DNA of 64,000 bases from Bacteroidales bacterium UBA1184 (lineage in GTDB: Bacteria; Bacteroidota; Bacteroidia; Bacteroidales; ML635J-15). The stretch is from positions 46,924-110,923 of the forward strand of contig DBYO01000036.1 of NCBI GenBank assembly GCA_002310235.1. Reading direction: 5' to 3'. This document shows positions 38,025 to 46,242 of this stretch, piece after piece. Numbering within the stretch: position 1 is the first letter of the stretch; each line of letters opens with the position of its first letter. Under the pieces are notes generated by a model. The model made no database searches. It saw only the letters and a list, made by a program, of their open reading frames with translations, and was not told the DNA's origin. A program made the translations under genes and the position numbers.

Positions 38025-38480
38025 TTATTTTTTCAATGTCAAATTCCCTGTTCCAAAGTCAATTACAGCCTTGTATTTTTTGAGGAAATCGCTGCCGAGA
38101 ATGCCTATTATCCGTTGGCCTAACATGCTTTCGTAGAGGGAGTTTATTTGATCGAGGCTGATGAACACGCCACGGGTTATGTTTACCGTGAATTTTCCAA
38201 TTGCAAAATCCTTGATTTTCCCGACTTTCACATCGTCGATTGCGGCGTTGAGGCTGAAGTTTTTCCCGTTGTCCTTTATTTCGTGCAGACGAATGCCCGA
38301 AAATATTTCGGCACTACTGTCGAAAACTGTGTTTGAGCAGCCGGTGTCAATCAGCATAAAATGCTTTTTTCCCGCAATTGTGCTTTTTACAAAAAGATGT
38401 TTTCCTCCTCCTTCGAGCGACTTAATTGTTATCCGGCTCGTGTAGCTGTTCGGGATTTGTCGGTTCTGTTGTGCTTTCAT
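38025..38480 (-). CDS. Retropepsin-like aspartic protease
   Basis: A 151-residue protein with the single-lobe aspartic protease signature: MLIDTGCSNTVF (residues 42-53, catalytic Asp45 in DTG) and the later hydrophobic-Gly motif IIGILGSDFLKKYKAVIDF (about 124-142). Such proteins act as dimers. There is no signal peptide, so it is probably cytoplasmic or membrane-associated by partners. The ATG at 38480 makes the first 19 codons overlap the end of the antiporter gene in another frame (59 bp); no later in-frame Met precedes the catalytic motif usefully, so the overlap is probably real and implies translational coupling. Substrate unknown. Confidence 0.8.
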   Translation of the reverse strand: MKAQQNRQIPNSYTSRITIKSLEGGGKHLFVKSTIAGKKHFMLIDTGCSNTVFDSSAEIFSGIRLHEIKDNGKNFSLNAAIDDVKVGKIKDFAIGKFTVNITRGVFISLDQINSLYESMLGQRIIGILGSDFLKKYKAVIDFGTGNLTLKK

Positions 38481-39732
38481 TGGTGGTTTCTGTCTGAGTT
38501 TCTATTGGAAGTATTGTTGTTGTGTCCCCTTGTGCTTTGGCTTTCTTTTTCTTGCCGAGTATTATTATGAGCAGACTGCAAAGTATTATGCTTGTCAGTA
38601 CTACCGCATAACCTATTTCTGCGATTTCCTGTCCGTACGGAAGACCTTCCTGCAGCGGGATGGATGCCAAAATTGCGGGAACAAGTCCTTTGGGCATCAT
38701 TATCGACATCATAAGCTTGTCTTCGGGAGTGCAGTCCTTTCGCACAAGCAGGCGTACGGTCGGAATTCTTGTGAGAATTACCAGACATACAATCATTACG
38801 GAAATGAGATATATCAAAGGTGTGCCAAACTCGATTACAATTCCGATGTAAACGAAGAAATATGTCTGCAGTACGAATACTATTTCCGAAAAGAAGTTCT
38901 TTTCGTTGTCGTTGAGTTTGGCGGTTTCGATCTTGAAAATGCGTTTCCACAGCCTCATCTTGTCGAAATATTCCGAGTTGCCAAGCACTATGCCGAACGA
39001 CAGTGCGGCAATTCCACCGTTGAGACCGAGTAGTTCGGCGCAACCGTATATTATGAATACCAAAGCCAAAGTGGTGAACATCGAATTTTTTATTCCACGG
39101 ATCCAGTTGAGCAGCAGGCTCCAGACAAAACCGCCGAACAATCCTAGCAGTATTGCCAGCAGGAACGACTTTGCCATGTCGCCAAGGATCACGGTAGCCT
39201 CGAGGTCGCCAGCTTTCATGCTTTCGAGTACTGCCAAGCCCACAACAAGGCAAAGTACGTCGGTAAATGCCGATTCGAGCAGCAAAACGGTGCCGGCTTT
39301 GTGTCCCATATTGAGTTGGCGAACCATAGGAATTACCACTGCCGACGAGGTGCCGCCGAGAATGGAGCCAAGGAAAAGCGCGGTTGTGAAATCAAAGTCG
39401 GCAAGCCACATGGTTATGCCAGTAACTATGCCTGCAGAAAATATAAAGTTGATGATGGTCACTAGCGTCGCTGATAGAATTGACGATTTTAGTTCCTGTA
39501 GTTTTAGTCCTACACCACTTTCAAATAGTATTATTATCAGGGTTATAGTTGTGAAAACACGGCCAACTTCTCCGAAAAAAATCTTGCTGTCGATGAAAAA
39601 TCCTATTATTATACCAATAGTAATTAAAATTAATACATTTGGTATTTTTGTCTTGTCAAAAAGCTTGTTAAGTAGGTGGCTAAAGAAGATTAAACCGCCC
39701 AAAAACATGACAATTATAGTAATTTTTTCCAT
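38422..39732 (-). CDS. Cation:proton antiporter (CPA family)
   Basis: A 436-residue membrane protein with about 12 hydrophobic segments (from IIVMFLGGLIFFSHLL to IILCSLLIIILGKKKK). GLNGGIAALSFGIVLGN (about 240-256) and ALFLGSILGGTSSAVVIPMVRQL (about 117-140) match CPA antiporters; ESAFTDVLCLVVGLAV (about 155-170) holds the membrane Asp expected in the ion site, preceded by Thr rather than Asn or Asp, which suggests an electroneutral CPA1-like exchanger. The ~45-residue C-terminal tail is Thr/Glu-rich (QTETTNESTTEPTNPEQ) and unlike the core. Ion specificity (Na+ or K+) cannot be read from the sequence. It heads a two-gene unit with the retropepsin. Confidence 0.88.
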   Translation of the reverse strand: MEKITIIVMFLGGLIFFSHLLNKLFDKTKIPNVLILITIGIIIGFFIDSKIFFGEVGRVFTTITLIIILFESGVGLKLQELKSSILSATLVTIINFIFSAGIVTGITMWLADFDFTTALFLGSILGGTSSAVVIPMVRQLNMGHKAGTVLLLESAFTDVLCLVVGLAVLESMKAGDLEATVILGDMAKSFLLAILLGLFGGFVWSLLLNWIRGIKNSMFTTLALVFIIYGCAELLGLNGGIAALSFGIVLGNSEYFDKMRLWKRIFKIETAKLNDNEKNFFSEIVFVLQTYFFVYIGIVIEFGTPLIYLISVMIVCLVILTRIPTVRLLVRKDCTPEDKLMMSIMMPKGLVPAILASIPLQEGLPYGQEIAEIGYAVVLTSIILCSLLIIILGKKKKAKAQGDTTTILPIETQTETTNESTTEPTNPEQLHEPDNN

Positions 39733-39750
39733 TTGTATTAAAAAAACAAT

Positions 39751-39758
39751 TATCTTTG
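39751..39758 (+). promoter_or_regulatory. Promoter -7 box TATCTTTG with no gene behind it
   Basis: TATCTTTGTAGCC matches TAnnTTTG on the plus strand. A TTTG lies at 39732-39735 but only 15 bp upstream, shorter than usual. The next plus-strand gene starts 340 bp away, beyond a strong terminator. Confidence 0.4.
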
Positions 39759-39764
39759 TAGCCG

Positions 39765-39914
39765 ATTTTGATTTTATGATCAGCTAGATTTGCAAAAATA
39801 AAAAAAATTTCGATTGGAAATTGTTTTTCTGAAAGGGATATTAGATTTGGTTAGTAATTTGCTTTTTTCATAGGGTTCCGCCCGACGACTCTCAAATCGT
39901 TGGGCGGGTTTTTT
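39765..39914 (+). ncRNA. Candidate small RNA ending in a strong terminator
   Basis: Between the TATCTTTG box and the terminator at 39878-39914 there is about 150 bp without a usable reading frame. A terminator here has no plus-strand protein gene to end, so an independent short transcript is the simplest explanation. I see no match to 6S, tmRNA, SRP or RNase P features, and no clear fold apart from the 3' hairpin. Inference only. Confidence 0.35.
39878..39914 (+). terminator. Orphan rho-independent terminator
   Basis: CCGCCCGACGA (39878-39888), loop CTCTCAAA, TCGTTGGGCGG (39897-39907) is an 11-bp GC-rich stem with one G-T pair, followed by six T. It points in the plus direction although no plus-strand protein gene precedes it for about 9 kb. 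Confidence 0.85.
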
Positions 39915-40089
39915 ATGGCTAGCGCATACGAGGATTTAATGATTTAAAAATTCAAAAATTCAATTATCTAATGATCAACTTTATTAAACAACCTTCAGCT
40001 CAGCGAAGCAAAATTTTCAAATCTTCAAATTATTGAATCCTTGAATCCTTGAATTTTTAAATCAGCAAAGCTAATCCTTGAAATTTTCT

Positions 40090-40097
40090 TACCTTTG
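40090..40097 (+). promoter_or_regulatory. Promoter -7 box TACCTTTG directly before a start codon
   Basis: TACCTTTG fits TAnnTTTG and ends 4 bp before ATG 40102, which would put the transcript start at or next to the start codon. Confidence 0.4.
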
Positions 40098-40101
40098 TGC
40101 C

Positions 40102-40899
40102 ATGAAGAATATCTTTGCATCGTTGATTGTTGTTGTGCTGTCGCTTGTGGCGGTAGCGCAGGATGCTGCCGTGTTCAGCACCGATGTTGATGCTTCATTT
40201 GTCGATATCGATAGGTTGGGCAACATCTACCTCGTGAAGGACAATGTTGTGGCGAAGTACGATGCCGACATGAATTTTCTTTGCGCTTACGACAATTATC
40301 CGGCGGGAAGCATGTCGTCGCTCGATGTTTCCAATCCGTTCAAGGTGATTGTGTTCTATTCCGAGTTCAACAAGCTGATTTATCTCGACAGCAAACTTGC
40401 CGAGTTGCTTAGTCCCTTGATGCTCGACGATGCAGGACTATATAATATAAAGGTGGTTTGTTCGTCGTCGTATGGAGGATTTTGGGTGTTCGATGGGCAG
40501 AACTCATGCGTAAGGAGGGTAAATCCAAACTTGGAGGTGTCGCAGCAGGGAACCAACATATACGACAGGCTTGGCGATGCCGATGTGGTGGCTATGCGTG
40601 AATCGATAAACTATATTTTTCTGCTTACCGACGACGGCAAAGTGCTTATTCTCGATAAATTCGGAAATTTCTACCGCGCAATCGAAACCGACGGCGAATG
40701 TGCCGACTTCTGCATCGACAACGACATCCTGTACTATAGTCGCAGCGGAGAAATCATGGCTTACGATGTTGCCGACGACAAGAAGGTTCCAATTCCAACA
40801 AACGGACAAAAAGCCGACAAGTTCCGCATAAGACACGATCTGCTTTATTTACTTGTCGAAAATAAATTGGAATGCAGAAAAATTCAAGTCGAAAAATAG
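40102..40899 (+). CDS. Exported protein of unknown function, propeller-like
   Basis: A 265-residue protein starting at ATG 40102, chosen because it gives a clean signal peptide (MKNIFASLIVVVLSLVAVAQ); an upstream ATG at 40078 would put MKFSYLCA in front of it and lies before the promoter box. The mature part has repeats of the form DIDRLGNIYLVKDNVVAKYDADMNF, GGFWVFDGQNSCVRRVNPNLE and LTDDGKVLILDKFGNFYRA, each a strand-turn-strand of a beta-propeller or NHL-like blade. It appears to be a periplasmic protein conserved only loosely; I do not recognise a family name. The dNK gene follows after 51 bp, probably on the same transcript. Confidence 0.75.
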   Translation: MKNIFASLIVVVLSLVAVAQDAAVFSTDVDASFVDIDRLGNIYLVKDNVVAKYDADMNFLCAYDNYPAGSMSSLDVSNPFKVIVFYSEFNKLIYLDSKLAELLSPLMLDDAGLYNIKVVCSSSYGGFWVFDGQNSCVRRVNPNLEVSQQGTNIYDRLGDADVVAMRESINYIFLLTDDGKVLILDKFGNFYRAIETDGECADFCIDNDILYYSRSGEIMAYDVADDKKVPIPTNGQKADKFRIRHDLLYLLVENKLECRKIQVEK

Positions 40900-40950
40900 C
40901 TGCCGATTGTAAAAAAATCTATAAATTAGCACCGCAAAAAAATTAGAGGT

Positions 40951-41565
40951 ATGCATATAGCAGTAGCAGGAAACATTGGTGCCGGCAAAACAACTCTTAC
41001 CAAATTGCTGGCAAAGCATTACGGATGGACTCCGAATTTCGAGGATGTTGACTATAATCCTTATCTCAACGATTTCTACGAGGACATGCAGCGTTGGTCG
41101 TTCAATCTTCAGATTTATTTCTTGAACAGCCGCTTCAACCAGATTCTCGAGATTCGCAAATCTGACAAGACAATAATACAGGACAGAACCATATACGAGG
41201 ACGCTTATATTTTTGCTCCCAACTTGCATTCGATGGGGCTTATGTCGTCGCGCGACTTCGACAACTATTTCAGTTTGTTCAAGTTGATGACTTCGGTGGT
41301 TCAGGCTCCAGATTTGCTCATCTATCTGCGTGCCAGTGTTCCTACGCTTGTTCGCCAGATACAGCAACGCGGCCGCAAGTACGAATCGTCAATCCGTATC
41401 GACTATCTTACTCGTCTCAACGAACGTTACGAGGCTTGGGCTTCGGAGTACGACAGTGGCAAGTTCCTAATTATCGATGTCGATAACCTCGACTTCGCCA
41501 ACAAGCCCGAGGACCTCAGCACAGTAATCGACAAGATTGATGCAGAATTGCACGGATTGTTTTAA
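40951..41565 (+). CDS. Deoxynucleoside kinase
   Basis: A 204-residue cytoplasmic kinase that phosphorylates a deoxynucleoside for salvage into dNTPs. P-loop GNIGAGKTT is at residues 7-15; the substrate motif DRTIYEDAYIFA (about 78-89) holds the DRS-like base and Glu; the lid arginines appear in QIQQRGRKYE (about 138-147). Length is typical of the dNK/dCK/dGK family. The specific base cannot be read with confidence. A strong terminator follows 25 bp after the stop. Confidence 0.92.
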   Translation: MHIAVAGNIGAGKTTLTKLLAKHYGWTPNFEDVDYNPYLNDFYEDMQRWSFNLQIYFLNSRFNQILEIRKSDKTIIQDRTIYEDAYIFAPNLHSMGLMSSRDFDNYFSLFKLMTSVVQAPDLLIYLRASVPTLVRQIQQRGRKYESSIRIDYLTRLNERYEAWASEYDSGKFLIIDVDNLDFANKPEDLSTVIDKIDAELHGLF

Positions 41566-41589
41566 CCGATATACCTAAATATTATATAT

Positions 41590-41615
41590 AAGACACCTGC
41601 GGGTGTCTTTTTTTT
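41590..41615 (+). terminator. Rho-independent terminator after the dNK gene
   Basis: AAGACACC (41590-41597), loop TGCG, GGTGTCTT (41602-41609), followed by T-run to 41615. Confidence 0.9.
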
Positions 41616-41916
41616 GTGGATTATTTGACGGTAACTATATATGTGTTAAAACATAGTATTTTCGTTCGGGCTCTCTTCGTCATTCCGTAAAGTAGAACGA
41701 ACAGCATAAGGAACGTTGCTTGTGAGTTCACTTATACGGAATCTCCTATTAGTACACAGAAGGAGATTACTCACTGCGTTTCGTGAAGGAGTTCCGCATA
41801 GTTGAACAATATTACGCTCTTCGTTCCGTATCGCGTTATTGTTCTAACTTGTGGACCCTTTAGCGCACGAAGCTTGCGAGTAATGACAAATTAGGGGCTC
41901 AAAATGAGTTAATAGT
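41616..41916. repeat. 300-bp intergenic region of nested inverted repeats
   Basis: No gene seen. Inverted pairs include ATTCCGTA (41682-41689) with TACGGAAT (41735-41742), AATCTCCT (41740-41747) with AGGAGATT (41761-41768), and an imperfect pair GAACAATATTACGC (41804-41817) with GCGTTATTGTTC (41833-41844). The CGTCATTCCG...CGGAATCTCC wording resembles a dispersed repeat found in many genomes. No T-tract follows the hairpins. Confidence 0.6.
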
Positions 41917-43389
41917 TTACTTATTTGATGGAGTAGACTTTTCCTCCTTCTTGCTGAATATCAGTAATCCTATAAACGTCAACAGTCCGTTTACAATAAG
42001 GATCTCGAAGCCGAACTTGTAGCCGAAGAACAGTTCCTCGGAATAGATGTTAAGGAGGTAGCTTATTATCGGAGAAAGGATTGCTATTACAGGAACGGCC
42101 TTGTCGTTTGGTTTGCGATGCTTTAGGAAAAGTCCGAAGCAGAAAAGTCCCAGCAACGGCCCGTATGTGTAGCCGGCGATGTCGAAAAGCGTCTTAATGA
42201 GCGAATCGGTGTGGAACGGCTTGAAGACTATTATGATAAGAAAATATATTGCCGCAAAGGCAATGTGAGTCATTTTGCGGATCTTGGTCTTTTTCTGCTC
42301 GTCGTAGTTGGGCTTTTTGTCGAATTGCAGTATGTCGAAGCAGAATGTCGTGGTGAGCGAGGTTAGCGTTCCGTCGGCACTAGAGTAGCCTGCGGCAACG
42401 AGACCTATAATAAAAATAATCCAGGTAGCTGAGCCTAAATTCTGAGCTACAGCAGCGAATATGCTGTCGGATTTTTCTGGCAGTGCAAAGCCGGTTTGCG
42501 ATGAATAGGTCATCAATGCAACGCCAAGGGCAAGGAAAAGGAAGTTTACGATGACGATGCACACGCTGAACGAAATCATATTCTTCTGAGCTTCCTTGAG
42601 CGACTTGCAGGTGAGGTTTTTCTGCATCATGTCCTGGTCGAGGCCAGTCATTGCAATGGTGATGAAGGCTCCGCTAAGAATCTGCTTCAGGAAGAAGTTG
42701 TTCGACCGCCAGTCGGTGTCGAACATGCGCGTGTAGCCTTCGTCGGCAGCCTGTGACATCATGTCGAAGAACGAAATGTCCATTTCTTTGAGCAGGAAAA
42801 CTATGGTCACAATTGTGGACAGCAGCATGAAGGTGGTTTGCAATGTGTCGGTCCAGATTATTGTTTTGATTCCGCCCTTGAATGTGTAAACCAGTATAAG
42901 CACGATGAAGAACAACGCCAGAGCCCAGAAGGGGACACCGATTGCCTTGAACACAAATTCGTGCAGCACGAAAACCACAAGGTACATACGCAGAGCCGAA
43001 CCCATCAGCCTCGACACGATAAAGAAAAACGAACCCGTTCGTTGCGAATTGCTGCCGAAACGTTTGTCTAGGTAGGTGTATATCGATGTGAGGTTAAGCT
43101 TGTAGTACAGCGGCAGTAGTACAAATGCAATTACAATGTAGCCTATAGTATATCCGAGCACAACTCCAAAGTATGTAAACTGGCTGCTTTGGACGTATCC
43201 TGGAACCGACATGAACGTCACGCCCGAGAGCGAAGCTCCAATCATTCCGTATGCCACCACAAACCATGGCGACCTGCGGTTGCCGGTGAAGAATGTGTCG
43301 TTGTTGGCTTTTCTTGATGTGATGTGCGATATAAGAATCAGCAGGGCAAAGTAGCCTACAACTATGGAAGCGATTACGTAAGGGCTCAT
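41917..43389 (-). CDS. Sodium:solute symporter (SSS family)
   Basis: A 490-residue integral membrane protein with about 13 hydrophobic segments. SSS features include GASLSGVTFMSVPGY (residues about 52-66), YTFKGGIKTIIWTDTLQTTFML (about 167-188), GLDQDMMQKNLTCKSLKEAQKNM (about 250-272) and AAGYSSADGTLTSLTTTFCFDIL (about 335-357), which match the family consensus for the Na+ site and cytoplasmic loops. The substrate is not readable; sugars, sialic acid or proline are all possible for the family. Start at ATG 43389, 22 bp after the stop of the upstream TPR/WD40-like gene, so both are likely on one transcript. Confidence 0.9.
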   Translation of the reverse strand: MSPYVIASIVVGYFALLILISHITSRKANNDTFFTGNRRSPWFVVAYGMIGASLSGVTFMSVPGYVQSSQFTYFGVVLGYTIGYIVIAFVLLPLYYKLNLTSIYTYLDKRFGSNSQRTGSFFFIVSRLMGSALRMYLVVFVLHEFVFKAIGVPFWALALFFIVLILVYTFKGGIKTIIWTDTLQTTFMLLSTIVTIVFLLKEMDISFFDMMSQAADEGYTRMFDTDWRSNNFFLKQILSGAFITIAMTGLDQDMMQKNLTCKSLKEAQKNMISFSVCIVIVNFLFLALGVALMTYSSQTGFALPEKSDSIFAAVAQNLGSATWIIFIIGLVAAGYSSADGTLTSLTTTFCFDILQFDKKPNYDEQKKTKIRKMTHIAFAAIYFLIIIVFKPFHTDSLIKTLFDIAGYTYGPLLGLFCFGLFLKHRKPNDKAVPVIAILSPIISYLLNIYSEELFFGYKFGFEILIVNGLLTFIGLLIFSKKEEKSTPSNK

Positions 43390-43411
43390 GTCTCCGATGA
43401 CGCTTTTTTGC

Positions 43412-45643
43412 TTACTTTATGTTCTTTGGCTGCAAGTTTTCGGGAAGGGTGATGATAAAGATATCGAGGTTGCCCTTCTTGCCCTTGCCAGCCGACGATT
43501 TCGAGAAGTAAGCCTTGGTTCCGTCGTTGCTGATCTTGTATCCCATATCGTCGGATGCGGAGTTAATTTCCTTTCCGAGGTTTACAGGTTCGCTCCAGCA
43601 GTCCCAGCAGTCGTCGCTAAGACGTGTAGAAACATACATGTCGAGTCCGCCAAGACCTCCGTGTCCGTCGGAAGCGAAGTAGAGGTGCTTGTTGTCGGAG
43701 CAAAGGAACGGTGTACGTTCGGTATATAAGGTGTTGATTGTTCCACCAAGGTTGATAGGTTTGCTCCATTCGCCGTCGACGTTGATGGTGCAAACGTACA
43801 AGTCGGTCTGGTGTTCGTCAACCTTTCCGTGATATACAAGTCCGTCGAAGTCGGCATCGTTGAACATGTTGAGCATGTCGCTGCGTTTTGCTGCGAAGAA
43901 CAAGGCCTTTCCGTCGTGGCTAAGGAAAGCGTCGCCCTGCCAGTTGCAGGTATTTACGCTGTTCGACATTTTCTGCGGCTTTCCCCATGTTGCACCGGCT
44001 TTTTTCGAGAAGTACAATCTTCCGTTCTTGAAAATGTACATTGTGTTGCCCGATGTGTTGATGCACTGTGGATAGTCGTTTGCTTTAGTCGAAACTTCGT
44101 TAATAATCTGAGCAGTGCTCCATCCGTCGTCGGTTTTTTCTGCAACAAAGATGTCTTCGCCGCTCTTGTTGTCGCTACGGCTTTCTCCGCAGAAATACAT
44201 TGTGTTGCCATCGGCCGAAAGAATAGGATTATATTCGTTTCCTGTTGTATTTACCGATTCTGGCAAAGCTTCGGCTACAACAGATTGCGATTTCTCGTTG
44301 AGAATGCTAAGCAGGTTGTCGATTTTCTTTGTTTTGTCTTTCCAGTACTGACGGTATTTCTGTACTGTAGCTGCAGCGCCCGCCCAGTTCTTGTTTTCGA
44401 TGTCTGATTCAATCATCTTCTGCAGTGCTACGAATGCCTTTTCTCTCGGAGCGGCCTGTTTGATGTATTCGTCGTATGATTCGGCTTTCTTGGGGTTGTA
44501 TTTGCTTTGCAGCTTTAGCTTGTCGCCCATGGCTGCAATTGCAGAGTCGGCCACGTAGTTGTCGCGGATCAATGCGCGCTGGTTAGGCTCGAGTTCGTCG
44601 TACAGAGCCTTTAGTGATATCATTTCACCGTCGGCGGCAATTATGTTGTAGTAAAGTTTAAGCGCTTGTTTTTTCTTGTCGCCGTCGATTTTGTAGAAGC
44701 AGTATTTTGCAACTTCAACATTGTCGCCTGCGCATTGCATTGCCGATGCAAGAGCCATGTTTACCCATTTGTTCTTGGGGTATCTCTTGGCAAAGCGTAT
44801 GTAAGAGTTGCAGTCGCTGTCGTTGGTTTCTTCGGCGTATAGTTTTTCGTCGTACATCATCTCGGCCTTGTAGTACAATGAGCTTTTCGGATATTTTTCC
44901 ATGTATTCCTTGAGAGCTGCCGAAGTGTTTTCCTTTTCAGCATCGTTGAGGGCTATTACATAAATCTTTTCCTGTGCTTCGTTGGCAAGTGCCGAGTTTG
45001 GATATTTCTTTAGGAATTCTTCGTATGCCGATACTGTATTTGCAGCGTTAGCCTTTTCAAGACCCTTTGTGTCGCGGCGCTTGGTAGCGTCGGGAATCTG
45101 TTGCGCTTCGGGGTAAGTGCGGATGAAAGAGTCGTACGATTCTTCGGTATCGGTTTTCAGCGCAAGTTTATATGCTTCGATGTCGCGGTACATGCGTGCT
45201 TCGGTCTTGTAGTCTTCCGGTGCCTTGCGGTAGAAGAACAGATAGTTTTGATAAGCCTCGAAGGTGTTTGCCACCGAAGCATCACGCAATGCGTAGCGGC
45301 ATACTGTGTCGATGTACTTGTTGAATACCTCGGGATTGATCGGTACAGAGTTCAGTTTTTCCTTAGTCTTTTCGTCGAGTTGTGGATAGTATGTCTCGCA
45401 GTTGAGCAGGCATTTGTACGATTCTACCGGGTCGTATCCCTCGTATTCTCTTTGGAATAAAAGGTAGGCCTTGTAGAAATTGAATTCCACATCGTCCATA
45501 TTCTTGCTGAGTCCTTTTTCTATTAGCTTGAGCGAATTCTCGTATTTGCCTTTCCAAATAAGTTCCAGAGCCTTAATCTGTTGCGAGAAGGCTGCTGTAG
45601 AAAGCATGACTGCCAATGAAATAAGTAAAATTTTCTTATTCAT
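43412..45643 (-). CDS. Exported TPR and WD40-like (PD40) repeat protein
   Basis: A 743-residue protein starting at ATG 45643 (MNKKILLISLAVMLSTAAFSQ, a clear signal peptide; an ATG two codons earlier is possible). Residues about 25-430 are helical tetratricopeptide-like repeats (FEAYQNYLFFYRKAPEDYKTEARMY and similar, with repeated YPxxxxxxA turns). Residues about 460-735 are PD40/WD40-like blades: GNEYNPILSADGNTMYFCGES, DAFLSHDGKALFFAAKR, DKGGLGGLDMYVSTRL-like text. This resembles the N-terminal part of PorE, but there is no OmpA-type peptidoglycan-binding domain, so it is not a standard PorE. It is located in the periplasm or on the outer membrane; role unknown. Confidence 0.8.
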   Translation of the reverse strand: MNKKILLISLAVMLSTAAFSQQIKALELIWKGKYENSLKLIEKGLSKNMDDVEFNFYKAYLLFQREYEGYDPVESYKCLLNCETYYPQLDEKTKEKLNSVPINPEVFNKYIDTVCRYALRDASVANTFEAYQNYLFFYRKAPEDYKTEARMYRDIEAYKLALKTDTEESYDSFIRTYPEAQQIPDATKRRDTKGLEKANAANTVSAYEEFLKKYPNSALANEAQEKIYVIALNDAEKENTSAALKEYMEKYPKSSLYYKAEMMYDEKLYAEETNDSDCNSYIRFAKRYPKNKWVNMALASAMQCAGDNVEVAKYCFYKIDGDKKKQALKLYYNIIAADGEMISLKALYDELEPNQRALIRDNYVADSAIAAMGDKLKLQSKYNPKKAESYDEYIKQAAPREKAFVALQKMIESDIENKNWAGAAATVQKYRQYWKDKTKKIDNLLSILNEKSQSVVAEALPESVNTTGNEYNPILSADGNTMYFCGESRSDNKSGEDIFVAEKTDDGWSTAQIINEVSTKANDYPQCINTSGNTMYIFKNGRLYFSKKAGATWGKPQKMSNSVNTCNWQGDAFLSHDGKALFFAAKRSDMLNMFNDADFDGLVYHGKVDEHQTDLYVCTINVDGEWSKPINLGGTINTLYTERTPFLCSDNKHLYFASDGHGGLGGLDMYVSTRLSDDCWDCWSEPVNLGKEINSASDDMGYKISNDGTKAYFSKSSAGKGKKGNLDIFIITLPENLQPKNIK

Positions 45644-45649
45644 ACACAT

Positions 45650-46242
45650 ACTATTTTGAGGTCGTAAATTTAATTTAAATAATCGGATTACGGAAAATAA
45701 TGTTAATTATTTTATTCAATGTTTAATGTTCAAATGCTTGCAGGCATACCGGCTCGCTGTCAAGCAGGCTCGAAGGCTAACAGACTTGCAGTCTTACGGT
45801 CTAACAGACTTGCTGTCCCACGGGTTTGCTGCCAGACTGCTCGACTAGCCTTTAGCTGGACTTTTTCTGTGTTTCTGTGGCTTCGCCGTTTCTATGTGCT
45901 GCGCACGTTTCTATGTTTCACGTTTGACTTCGTCGAGCTAAAGGTTCGTGAAATTCGTGGTAAAACATTTCGTTTTGGGCCTCGCGAAAAACCCCTGTTG
46001 TCTTATGCGGTGAGCTGAGCCTGTCGAAGCATTGTTCATATTGTCGTTTCTTTCTTTTACGACAGCTTGCAGTGATGAGATCGCGGATAGCTTGATTCTC
46101 ATCGCTTCCGCGATGACGTCAAAAAAAGGGGCATTGTGAGTTTCAATTATTCTCGCCTTTTCTCCCAATGTTTTGTTTTTCGGTTTGTGGTACGATTTTG
46201 TTAAGAATATTTTTTACATTTGCCCCGATACAATATTTTGAT
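45650..46242. repeat. 590-bp intergenic region of diverse short repeats
   Basis: No convincing gene. The left part has a 24-bp tandem phrase CTAACAGACTTGC (45777 and 45801), then phrases such as TTTCTGTG, GGCTTCGCCGTTTC, ATGTTTCACGTTTGAC (45860-45935). GAGCTGAGCCTGTCGAAGC (46013-46031) is a variant of a dispersed sequence known in many genomes. Near 46060-46120 an inverted repeat ATCGCGGA (46080-46087) / TCCGCGAT (46107-46114) lies within GATGAG...CTCATCGC wording. The last 80 bp contain the promoter-like box of the thioesterase gene. Confidence 0.6.
46215..46222 (+). promoter_or_regulatory. Promoter -7 box TACATTTG before the thioesterase gene
   Basis: TACATTTGCCCC fits TAnnTTTG, 20 bp before ATG 46243. 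TTTG elements exist upstream at 46184 and 46197 but not at the usual spacing. The box sits inside the longest possible frame, supporting the later start. Confidence 0.45.

Larger units (their letters stand above)
39733..40101. other. 370-bp divergent intergenic region
   Basis: No protein gene seen between the antiporter start (minus) and the next plus-strand gene. The left part holds a plus-strand promoter-like box and a strong terminator (candidate small RNA, listed separately). The right part (39935-40080) is made of AATTTTTGAATC/CAAATC words plus CCTTCAGCTCAGCGAAGC (near 40000), the vocabulary of the other gaps. Confidence 0.6.

Noticed and set aside
38477..39253. Second minus-strand frame inside the antiporter gene
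   Set aside because: Composition is rich in Arg, His and Asn as expected of a shifted frame, and it overlaps a coherent 12-segment membrane protein.
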